Notes under the pieces: model-generated
Database searches by the model: none
The model's input: only the letters and a program-made list of their open reading frames with translations
What the model was told of the DNA's origin: nothing
Assembly: GCA_030622295.1 (NCBI GenBank)
Contig: JAUXGI010000090.1
Span: 1-5,773 of the forward strand
Reading direction: 5' to 3'
From: Planctomycetota bacterium
Lineage (GTDB): Bacteria; Planctomycetota; B129-G9
Length of the DNA: 5,773 bases
Translations under genes and position numbers: made by a program
In this document: one piece after another, positions 1 through 5,773 of the stretch
Layout of the letters: each line of letters starts with the position of its first letter
Numbering within the stretch: position 1 is the stretch's first letter

Positions 1-1965
1 CTCACCGGCGCATCCCTGCTGTGTATTTTCCTTGTTGCCCTGCTGACCTCGTGCAAGGGAGGGGGCATCATTCCGGGCCGCGGCCGTGACAAGGAGCCGG
101 TCGTCAACGAAGAGGCCGCCCGGGCAAGCCTGAGGGCGGCACAGGAGTTCATGAAGACCGAGCCCCCGCAACCCGCAAGGGCGAATGTCCTGTTCAAGTC
201 CGCCATCGAGAGCGATTACAGGCTCCTGCCCGCGCACATCGGGCACCAGGATTCCTTTTTCGCGTATTACAATCCGCAGGTCCAACTCCAAGCCCGGCAG
301 TTGAATGAGATGCGACAGATGTACGAAAAGTACGCGAAGAAATATCCGTCGGAGGCAATGTTTCAGTACCTCTACGGGAGAATGCTGGACAAGATGGACC
401 GGCGCAGAGAGGCTGTTCCATATCTTAAGGCCGCTCTGAAACTCGACAGTCAGTATTATCTGGCGCATGCAGACCTGGCCGGCTTTTACGACGAGGTGGA
501 CAAGAGCCCCGCGCTCGCGAAGTACCATCGCGAAAAAAGCGAAAGGTATCGCGCCATACACGAACTGAAAACCGGCCTGGCTGCCGACCCTTCCGACGTT
601 CCGCTCCACAGGCGGTATCAGGACGCAATGCTCCTCGCAGAGGAGAGCCGCGACGTGCCCCTGGGAACGGTACTCGAAGAATACAGGCAGCGCCTCCAAG
701 ATGCGAAAACCGGCGACCGAAGGAGAGAAGCGCAATATCAGTACCTTTACGGGCGCCTGCTGGGGCAGACCGGAGACCTTGAAGAAGCCCGTAAGCGTTT
801 CGAGCGCGCTTCCGCGCTCGACGACAGACTCCCCTGGCCGTACGACGGCTTGGCCACCTATTACATCCGCACGGCACAGGAGCCCGGCGTCGGCGAGGCC
901 GACAGCAATGACTACATCAACAAGGCGCTGCAAATGCTTGAGAAGGCGGTGCGCAAAGACCCGGGCCAGACCGCCATACGACTGAAACTCTCCGCCCTTT
1001 ACATGGAAGTCTCGTCGCTGCGCCTGAGTCAGGCGGAGGCAATTCGCGCCGGTCACGAAGGGGGAATCCTCACCCGTGAAGATGAACGGCGGATAAAGAG
1101 CCTGCTTCGCGACGCATATCGGTTCAGCAACAAGTGCAAATCCCTGTTGCTGGAAACGTTCCATGAGGGGGTAAAGGAGCCGAACCTCTACCAGCAACTG
1201 GCGACCCTGATGTTTGGCGACGGCTGCTACTTCATGGCACGCAAAACCGCCCTGACGGGTTTGATGCTGCTGGGGAGCAATCCGCCGGGGCATCCCCAGA
1301 CGCTCGAAAAAATCAAGGTGAAACTGACGGGCATCGCAAAAGACTGCAAGGTATACATAACGCGCCTGCAGGAGGAACGCGACACGTCGGAGATGCCCTT
1401 CCCGCAGTTGTTTTTCAAGGACGAGTTCCGCGCACGCATGCAGAGCAAGAAGGCCGACTTCCGCGCGCGCACCGTCAAAGACCTGGCGCTCTTCTACGCC
1501 CAGGTCATGAGAGACAGGGAGAAAATCGACGAAAGCATCCTGCACGATTACGAGCGGATGCAGGGAGACGCACTCGTGCAAATCGGGCTGGCGCTCAAGG
1601 ACAGCGAGGACAAGGTTCGCAAGGAGGCAATAAACGTGCTGGGTGTTTTGCGGGTCCAGCCGTTCTGCGAAGACATCGGCAAAATACTCCAGGACCCAAA
1701 AGAAAGCGCGGACCTGCGCTGGGAGGCCGCCCTCGCGCTGGGCGCGATGCGAACCGTGGACGCGGTGAACTACCTGATAACCGGCCTCAAAGATAAAGAC
1801 GACGGCGTCAGGGAAGAATCCGCCACGGGACTGAGGAAACTGGGCGTGCAGACATTCGGTTATGATTTCGACGACGAGCCCTCCGTGCGTGCCGAAAAGA
1901 CCAAAAGGATTGAAGAATGGTGGAAGGAAAACAGGGACACGCACAGGATTCCTCAAGGCGATTGA
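1..1965 (+). CDS. Exported lipoprotein with TPR-like and HEAT-like repeats (5' end outside window)
   Basis: The frame is open from base 1 to the TGA at 1963-1965, giving 654 visible residues; the start codon lies just upstream. The first visible residues are a hydrophobic stretch ending in LLTSC, a lipobox, so Cys18 (codon 52-54) should be the lipidated residue after signal peptidase II cleavage. The residue after it is Lys, not Asp, which would favour the outer membrane if Lol-type rules apply. The ATG at 151 would remove this signal and is rejected as the start. TPR-like helix pairs are visible at about residues 118-151, 245-278 and 279-322. The first two share the core QYLYGR(M/L)L, which suggests internal duplication. 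Residues 330-510 are helical but unassigned. About 522-616 are HEAT/PBS-like units (for example KVRKEAINVLGVL and LRWEAALALGAM), followed by a WWKENRDT tail at 640-647. Such scaffolds usually bind proteins; no catalytic motif is seen and the partner is unknown. Confidence 0.88.
   Translation, partial: LTGASLLCIFLVALLTSCKGGGIIPGRGRDKEPVVNEEAARASLRAAQEFMKTEPPQPARANVLFKSAIESDYRLLPAHIGHQDSFFAYYNPQVQLQARQLNEMRQMYEKYAKKYPSEAMFQYLYGRMLDKMDRRREAVPYLKAALKLDSQYYLAHADLAGFYDEVDKSPALAKYHREKSERYRAIHELKTGLAADPSDVPLHRRYQDAMLLAEESRDVPLGTVLEEYRQRLQDAKTGDRRREAQYQYLYGRLLGQTGDLEEARKRFERASALDDRLPWPYDGLATYYIRTAQEPGVGEADSNDYINKALQMLEKAVRKDPGQTAIRLKLSALYMEVSSLRLSQAEAIRAGHEGGILTREDERRIKSLLRDAYRFSNKCKSLLLETFHEGVKEPNLYQQLATLMFGDGCYFMARKTALTGLMLLGSNPPGHPQTLEKIKVKLTGIAKDCKVYITRLQEERDTSEMPFPQLFFKDEFRARMQSKKADFRARTVKDLALFYAQVMRDREKIDESILHDYERMQGDALVQIGLALKDSEDKVRKEAINVLGVLRVQPFCEDIGKILQDPKESADLRWEAALALGAMRTVDAVNYLITGLKDKDDGVREESATGLRKLGVQTFGYDFDDEPSVRAEKTKRIEEWWKENRDTHRIPQGD
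1917..1941 (+). repeat. First copy of a 25-base match coding for the WWKEN tail
   Basis: The 25 bases from ATGGTGGAAGGA onward match 4795-4819 at 23 positions by direct comparison. In the true frame both encode WWKEN(R/K)DT at the end of a HEAT-like block; in the shifted frame both read MVEG(K/E)QGH. This marks related protein segments and explains why a misleading ATG with a fair Shine-Dalgarno appears here ahead of prmC. Confidence 0.7.
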
Positions 1966-1976
1966 ATACCCACATT

Positions 1977-2864
1977 ATGATGCAGGCCATGCCAACGGAA
2001 CAGCCGTGGACAATCGCCCGACTGCTGGAATGGACCAGGGAGCATTTCGCTCGCAAGGGCATGGAAAAGCCGCGGCTGGACGCGGAGGTGCTGCTGGCCC
2101 ATGTGCTCGGAGTGGAGCGAATCGCGCTGTACACGGGCTTCGACAGCGTTGTTGAAGACGATGTCCTGGCAAGGTTCCGTGAATGCGTAAAAAAACGCGC
2201 CTCGCATTGCCCGGTCGCATATATCACGGGCCGCAAAGAGTTCTTCTCCCTCGCGTTCGAGGTCTCGCCCGACGTCTTAATCCCACGACCCGAGACTGAA
2301 TTCCTCGTGGAAAAGGCGCTGGCCCTTGCCCGGGGGCATGAATCGCCGACAATTGTGGATATCGGAACCGGCAGCGGGAATATCGCCGTGTCCCTTGCGG
2401 TCAAACTGCCGGACGCCCGCGTCATTGCCACCGACCTCAGCGACGCGGCGCTGACGATTGCGCGAAAAAACGCGCGGCTGAACGCCGTTGAGGGCAGAAT
2501 CCTGTTTCTTAAGGGCGACGTGCTCGAGCCGGTAGTCGCCGAAGGAGTGACCGGAGAAGTTGACCTGCTCTTGTCCAATCCGCCCTACGTGGCCGAGGAC
2601 GAGTGGCCGGGCCTGATGAGTGACGTGCGTGATTTCGAGCCGCACGCGGCTCTCGTGAGCGAGGGCGACCCGCTCAGGTATTACCGCATACTCGCCGGTG
2701 CGGCGCAGGACATGCTCGCTGCCGGTGGATACCTCATGGTGGAGGTGGGCGCGGAACGTGCGCACGGGGTGAAGAAACTCTTCCGGGATGCGGGCCTGCG
2801 CGGCATAGATTGCGTCAAAGACTACGAGGGCATAAACAGAGTAATCATAGGCAGTGTCAACTAA
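1977..2864 (+). CDS. prmC: Peptide chain release factor N5-glutamine methyltransferase PrmC (HemK)
   Basis: This cytoplasmic enzyme methylates the Gln of the GGQ motif in release factors RF1 and RF2, using S-adenosylmethionine, which improves translation termination. With the ATG at 1977 the product is 295 aa, close to the usual 275-295. Residues 10-45 form the N-terminal helical domain (WTIARLLEWT and RLDAEVLLAHVLG). IPRPETE lies at about 102-108, the SAM-binding loop VDIGTGSGNIA at 127-137, an acidic TDLS at 152-155, and the substrate-binding NPPY at 201-204. The start is uncertain: ATGs at 1977, 1980 and 1989 all lack a good Shine-Dalgarno. An ATG at 1917 has AAGGA seven bases upstream but would overlap the preceding gene by 49 bases, and its extra residues are the out-of-frame reading of that gene's WWKENRDT tail. 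The chosen start lies 11 bases after the previous stop, which suggests co-transcription. The last codons and the stop lie in an inverted repeat. The function is near certain. Confidence 0.95.
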   Translation: MMQAMPTEQPWTIARLLEWTREHFARKGMEKPRLDAEVLLAHVLGVERIALYTGFDSVVEDDVLARFRECVKKRASHCPVAYITGRKEFFSLAFEVSPDVLIPRPETEFLVEKALALARGHESPTIVDIGTGSGNIAVSLAVKLPDARVIATDLSDAALTIARKNARLNAVEGRILFLKGDVLEPVVAEGVTGEVDLLLSNPPYVAEDEWPGLMSDVRDFEPHAALVSEGDPLRYYRILAGAAQDMLAAGGYLMVEVGAERAHGVKKLFRDAGLRGIDCVKDYEGINRVIIGSVN

Positions 2865-2889
2865 AGGGTCAGACCCCTTTAGTTGACAC
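2854..2889. repeat. Perfect 15-bp inverted repeat with 6-base loop across the prmC stop codon
   Basis: The left arm GTGTCAACTAAAGGG (2854-2868) is an exact reverse complement of the right arm CCCTTTAGTTGACAC (2875-2889), with loop TCAGAC (2869-2874). The centre can also pair as GGGTC-A-GACCC with one bulged C. The final Val and Asn codons of prmC and its TAA (2862-2864) lie in the left arm. No T-run follows, so it is not a standard intrinsic terminator, although the transcript would form a strong hairpin between prmC and murA. It looks like a REP-type palindromic element of the kind moved by RAYT/IS200-like transposases. That identity is inferred from the shape and the GTCAGACC core; other copies are needed to prove it. 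Confidence 0.8.
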
Positions 2890-2911
2890 CCCCGGACTAA
2901 TTCGCTGCATG

Positions 2912-2916
2912 GGTGA
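2912..2916 (+). promoter_or_regulatory. Ribosome binding site of murA
   Basis: GGTGA lies five bases before the ATG at 2922 and matches part of the anti-Shine-Dalgarno complement GGAGGTGA. It supports the ATG at 2922 over the in-frame GTG at 2913, which would place this site inside the coding region. The product then begins MDKFVIEGG, as is usual for MurA. Confidence 0.65.
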
Positions 2917-2921
2917 GGATT

Positions 2922-4190
2922 ATGGATAAATTTGTCATCGAGGGGGGAAGCCGCCTGGAAGGCAGGGTAACCATCTCGGGCTCCAAGAACGCGTCGCTGC
3001 CGATGATGGCGGCCTCGATATTGACGGATGAGCCTTGCATCATAAGGAACGTGCCGCGGCTGGCCGACATACGCACGATGTCCGACATCCTGGCGGCACT
3101 GGGGGGCGGCGTCGAGCGCACGGACGAGACGACCATTGAGTGCAGACCGGGCGACACGAGTGAAGTGACCGCGCCTTACGAACTGGTCAGCAGGATGCGC
3201 GCGAGTGTCTGCGTGCTGGGGCCGCTGCTGGCCCGGCGCAAGAAGGCGCGCGTCTCACTGCCCGGCGGCTGCGTAATAGGCCTGCGGCCAATCGACCTGC
3301 ACATGAAGGGGCTCAGGAGCCTGGGTGCGAACGTGTACGTGGAGCACGGTTACATAATCGCGGAAGCGGACAGGCTGAAGGGCGCGGAGATATACCTGGG
3401 CGGGGCGTTCGGTTCCAGTGTGACCGGTACCGCCAATGTGATGATGGCCGCGACGCTCGCGGAAGGCCGCACCGTAATAGAAAACGCCGCCTGTGAGCCG
3501 GAGATACAGGACCTGGCGCGCTTCCTTGAGGCCATGGGCGCGCGCATCAGCGGCATCGGCACGCCGCGGCTGGTTGTCGAAGGTGTGGAAGAACTGGGCG
3601 GCTGCGAGTACGAGGTCATACCCGACAGAATAGAGGCGGGAACGTTCCTCTTCGCCGGCGCAATAACCCGCGGCGACCTGCACCTGGTCAATGCGCGGCT
3701 GGACCACCTGCGTGCCGTGGTGGACAGGCTGCATCGCATAGGCATAGCCGTCTACCAGAAAGGCGACGCGGTGTGCGTGACCGCGCAGGACCGGCCCAGG
3801 GCGGTCGACGTGACGACGCTGCCTTACCCGGGCTTTCCCACTGACCTGCAGGCGCAGTGCATGGCGCTGCTGAGCCTGGGCGACGGGATAAGCGTACTGA
3901 CGGAAAAGATATACCCCGACAGATTCATGCACGTGGCGGAACTGAACCGCATGGCGGCGAACATTCGGAAGGAAGGCGCCACGTCGATAATCATCGGGGT
4001 GCCGGAGTTGTCGGGCGCGCAGGTGATGGCGTCGGACCTCCGCGCCTCCGCTGCGCTGGTGCTGGCGGGACTGGTGGCAAAGGGCACGACGGAAGTCAGA
4101 CGTGTGTATCATATCGACCGAGGCTATGAGAGGATTGAGGAGAAACTCCGCGCCGTCGGCGCCAGGATAGAACGCCTGCCGGACAAATAG
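2922..4190 (+). CDS. murA: UDP-N-acetylglucosamine 1-carboxyvinyltransferase MurA
   Basis: MurA transfers enolpyruvate from phosphoenolpyruvate to UDP-GlcNAc, the first committed step of peptidoglycan precursor synthesis in the cytoplasm. The product from ATG 2922 is 422 aa, a normal full length for this two-domain inside-out alpha/beta barrel (EPSP synthase family). Visible key residues are Lys22-Asn23 in SGSKNA, Arg91 and Arg93 in RMRAS, the active-site Cys117 in the PGGCVIG loop (equivalent to E. coli Cys115), Asp308 in FPTDLQAQ (E. coli Asp305) and Arg400 in HIDRGYERIE (E. coli Arg397). Because the loop has Cys rather than Asp, the enzyme should be of the fosfomycin-alkylated type; that is family knowledge, not measured here. 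The segment GSSVTGTANVMMAATLAEG resembles planctomycete MurA from memory. It lies 57 bases after prmC, with the inverted repeat between them. No clear promoter is seen, so read-through from prmC is likely. There is no frameshift or missing motif. Confidence 0.97.
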   Translation: MDKFVIEGGSRLEGRVTISGSKNASLPMMAASILTDEPCIIRNVPRLADIRTMSDILAALGGGVERTDETTIECRPGDTSEVTAPYELVSRMRASVCVLGPLLARRKKARVSLPGGCVIGLRPIDLHMKGLRSLGANVYVEHGYIIAEADRLKGAEIYLGGAFGSSVTGTANVMMAATLAEGRTVIENAACEPEIQDLARFLEAMGARISGIGTPRLVVEGVEELGGCEYEVIPDRIEAGTFLFAGAITRGDLHLVNARLDHLRAVVDRLHRIGIAVYQKGDAVCVTAQDRPRAVDVTTLPYPGFPTDLQAQCMALLSLGDGISVLTEKIYPDRFMHVAELNRMAANIRKEGATSIIIGVPELSGAQVMASDLRASAALVLAGLVAKGTTEVRRVYHIDRGYERIEEKLRAVGARIERLPDK

Positions 4191-4202
4191 CCCGGCCAAC
4201 AA

Positions 4203-4213
4203 TGGTCTGACAC
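4203..4213. repeat. Short GTCAGACC-core sequence, possible remnant of the palindromic element
   Basis: GGTCTGACACC reads GGTGTCAGACC on the other strand. It shares the core GTCAGACC with the centre of the inverted repeat at 2854-2889 (GGGTCAGACCCC). There is no matching pair of long arms here, so it could be a decayed or one-sided copy, or chance. Confidence 0.3.
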
Positions 4214-4285
4214 CGGCGTACCATACCGGCGAGCGTTGCCGCAGGCATTGCCGGAGGTGAAAGAACGCTGAATTAATCACTCTGT

Positions 4286-4291
4286 GAGGAG
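4286..4291 (+). promoter_or_regulatory. Ribosome binding site of the downstream exported-protein gene
   Basis: GAGGAG ends six bases before the ATG at 4298, a near-ideal Shine-Dalgarno. It fixes the start of a gene whose stop lies outside the window. An in-frame TAA at 4274-4276 rules out extension further upstream. Confidence 0.8.
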
Positions 4292-4297
4292 ATACCG

Positions 4298-5773
4298 ATG
4301 AAGACATCTGTTACCGCTGCCATACTTATTGCGCTGTTTTTCATGACCACCGGCGGGAGCACGGCGATGGCGCGTGACTACGCCGCCGACCCGGTCGCAC
4401 AATTCCTCAAGGACAGGGAAGGCCGCGAATGGGACAAGATAAAGAAAGCCCACCAGAATGACTGGGCGGTGCGGGATATCAATGAACTGGAAGACCTTGC
4501 GGAAGAGGAGGGATACGCCCCCGAGGCCGTCCTGACGATTCTAATGATGGCCTATCACGGCAGCGAAGCCGCGGAGAAATATATCCTGGACTATGCCGAG
4601 GGCATGGATACTCCCGCCGGCGTGCTGGCCATTCTGGGCAGCGTGTTCCTGGACCACGAGAAGGTAATCCCCAGACTCCTTTACAGACTGGGGCGCAGGA
4701 GCCGCAACGCGGATTTCTTCAGGGGCGCGGCCGGTACGGCTCTTGCCAATCTTACCGGCATCTCCATGGAACCCGACCAGGAGCGCTGGCGAAAATGGTG
4801 GAAGGAGAACAAGGACACGTTCAAACCGGACAACAAGTTGAACATGGCCCTCTACAGATACGAGGTGGAAAACGGCCCCCTGACCACCAGGTGGATATTT
4901 CAGGACGCCGGCCGGGACGATTACTTCATGGGTCTGCTGACGGAATTCAACGACAAGGTCGGGAAGTTCACCGGTGAACGCTGGCCTTTCAGCAAGGCCC
5001 TGGAGGCCATGCGCGGGGGACGGTTTGAGGAAGCGCAAAATATCGCTCAGGCCGCGCTGAGGGACCACCCCGCCGACGGCTACGCGCTGTACATAGCCGG
5101 ATGCATGGCCCTTCAGACCGGTAACGTGGAGAAGGCGCAGAAGCATTTTGACGCGCTGGTTGCCCTGAACGGTCAAACAGGCTCCGCGAAATTACTGGCG
5201 GCCTACTGCAAAGAACTGATTTCCGCGAAGAAAAAAAGCGACCTCGGCGTGCTTCTGACGTTGTTCCGCAAGTTGCCCAGGAGCGTCACTCGCAGGGAAT
5301 GGGACGTTCCGACGACATATATCTTTGACAACGTCTTTTCGCTGTCGCAGGAAAAAATCGAGCGCTTCGCAAAGGCAAACGTCGCCAGGCCGGAACTGCT
5401 GAGCGGGGCGGTGATGATGCTCAAGGACCCGAAACCGGCCCTGGAACTGGTTGACCGTGGCATAAAGAACAATCCCAATAACGCGCCGCTGAGGATGTTG
5501 CGTTTGCAATTCCTCATGAAAACGGCTATAAAGGAGGATTGCGAGAAGGCAATTCAGGAGATAAAGGCGCTTTCGCTGCTGGACGGCGACAACGGCGTGC
5601 TTGACTGCTTCGCGCTGGTCATGGCCAGGCCGGATGAACTGGAAAGCATAGATATAAGCGGCCGCGGCAGTCCCCTCGCCCAGGCCGAGTTGGACGCCCT
5701 TGCCGCGGCTTCCCGCCGGAGGCGATTCAGTTTCATGACAAAGTACAAGGTGGCGGCGCTGCTCGCGGCTCTC
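4298..5773 (+). CDS. Exported protein with HEAT-like and TPR-like repeats (3' end outside window)
   Basis: The frame is open for 492 codons from ATG 4298 to the last base, so the gene is truncated by the window edge. The start is set by GAGGAG six bases upstream. Residues 1-25 form a signal peptide: a Lys near the N-terminus, a hydrophobic core (AILIALFFM), then STAMA before RDYA, which fits signal peptidase I cleavage after Ala25. There is no lipobox, so a periplasmic or secreted product is expected. About residues 45-155 are helical and HEAT-like, closing with LANLTGISMEPD and WWKENKDT (167-174), a tail also found at the end of the first gene in the window. TPR-like helix pairs lie at about 232-294 (FEEAQNIAQAALRDHP, then NVEKAQKHFDALVALNG) and 376-428. 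The last visible residues have an RRRR cluster (473-476) followed by hydrophobic KVAALLAAL, which may begin a membrane helix. No catalytic motif is seen; a scaffold or protein-binding role is inferred and the specific function is unknown. Confidence 0.85.
   Translation, partial: MKTSVTAAILIALFFMTTGGSTAMARDYAADPVAQFLKDREGREWDKIKKAHQNDWAVRDINELEDLAEEEGYAPEAVLTILMMAYHGSEAAEKYILDYAEGMDTPAGVLAILGSVFLDHEKVIPRLLYRLGRRSRNADFFRGAAGTALANLTGISMEPDQERWRKWWKENKDTFKPDNKLNMALYRYEVENGPLTTRWIFQDAGRDDYFMGLLTEFNDKVGKFTGERWPFSKALEAMRGGRFEEAQNIAQAALRDHPADGYALYIAGCMALQTGNVEKAQKHFDALVALNGQTGSAKLLAAYCKELISAKKKSDLGVLLTLFRKLPRSVTRREWDVPTTYIFDNVFSLSQEKIERFAKANVARPELLSGAVMMLKDPKPALELVDRGIKNNPNNAPLRMLRLQFLMKTAIKEDCEKAIQEIKALSLLDGDNGVLDCFALVMARPDELESIDISGRGSPLAQAELDALAAASRRRRFSFMTKYKVAALLAAL
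4795..4819 (+). repeat. Second copy of the 25-base match coding for the WWKEN tail
   Basis: This stretch lies inside the second repeat-protein gene and encodes WWKENKDT at residues 167-174. It pairs with 1917-1941. It is short, so shared descent of the domain or constraint on the protein motif are both possible; it is not evidence of a mobile element. Confidence 0.65.

Larger units (their letters stand above)
4191..4297. other. Intergenic region between murA and the downstream exported-protein gene
   Basis: These 107 bases hold no ORF of note. In order they contain GGTCTGACACC (4203-4213), a direct repeat ACCGGCG (4212-4218 and 4225-4231), short imperfect G+C pairings (CCGGC at 4226-4230 with GCCGG at 4250-4254; TGCC-GCA-GGCA inside), a GGAGGTGA at 4253-4260 with no nearby ATG or GTG, and the ribosome binding site of the next gene. 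No hairpin followed by a T-run and no convincing -35/-10 pair was found, so whether the downstream gene is transcribed with murA cannot be decided from sequence. Confidence 0.6.

Noticed and set aside
151..153. ATG at 151 as the start of the first gene
   Set aside because: The frame is open to base 1 and upstream codons encode a hydrophobic signal ending in a lipobox Cys, so the real start is outside the window.
1808..2578. A 256-codon open frame on the minus strand
   Set aside because: It lies antisense to the lipoprotein end and prmC, has low-complexity Ser/Arg-rich content and no recognisable motif, and arises from GC-rich codon bias of well-supported + strand genes.
2854..2900. The palindrome as a Rho-independent terminator of prmC
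   Set aside because: The right arm is followed by CCCCGGACTAA with no T-run, and the T triplet lies inside the stem.
2883..2926. A possible murA promoter using the perfect TTGACA (2883-2888) in the right arm of the palindrome
   Set aside because: No hexamer 15-19 bases downstream resembles TATAAT (TGCATG is at the 17-base position), and the TAATTC at 2898 is too close.
3857..4129. A 90-codon open frame on the + strand inside murA
   Set aside because: It is out of frame within the conserved C-terminal half of murA and has no recognisable domain.
4248..4276. TTGCCG (4248) with AATTAA (4271) as a promoter for the downstream gene
   Set aside because: The spacing is 17 bases but the -10 matches only three of six consensus bases, which is too weak to claim.
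3255..4307. A 350-codon open frame on the minus strand
   Set aside because: It is almost entirely antisense to an intact murA and is rich in His, Arg and Gln, as expected from a shadow frame.
4541..5176. A 211-codon open frame on the minus strand
   Set aside because: The + strand frame here has a signal peptide, a good ribosome binding site and 492 open codons; the minus frame has no start signal or known domain.

Overview
The window is about 60% GC by eye. All four genes lie on the + strand, close together. Reading order: (1) the 3' part of an exported lipoprotein gene with TPR-like and HEAT-like repeats, already open at base 1 and ending at 1965; (2) prmC (hemK), the release-factor glutamine methyltransferase, about 1977-2864; (3) murA, UDP-GlcNAc enolpyruvyl transferase, 2922-4190; (4) the 5' part of a second exported repeat protein, starting at 4298 and still open at base 5773. 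No RNA gene, CRISPR array, transposase or phage gene is visible.

Organism: the lipobox and the cleavable signal peptide point to a bacterium with a cell envelope, and an intact murA points to peptidoglycan synthesis. The HEAT-like domains ending in a Trp-Trp-Lys-Glu-Asn tail, the planctomycete-like MurA wording and large exported TPR proteins suggest Planctomycetota or a related PVC-type lineage, probably an uncultured one. This is an inference from family resemblance, not a proof.

The two middle genes are housekeeping enzymes with every key motif I looked for: NPPY and the SAM-binding glycine loop in PrmC, and Lys22, the active-site Cys, Asp308 and Arg400 in MurA. The two flanking genes have no assignable function, but they look related in design. 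Both are exported, both combine TPR-like helices with a short HEAT-like block, and both carry the same WWKEN(R/K)DT tail. The block order is reversed: TPR then HEAT in the first gene, HEAT then TPR in the last.

The most notable non-coding structure is a perfect 15-bp inverted repeat with a 6-base loop (2854-2889). It sits across the end of prmC, so that the last codons and the stop codon lie inside the left arm. It resembles a small REP-like palindromic element. A shorter stretch sharing its GTCAGACC core lies just after murA (4203-4213). I see no convincing new multi-gene system here; the window reads as a core-gene segment between two poorly characterised envelope repeat proteins.
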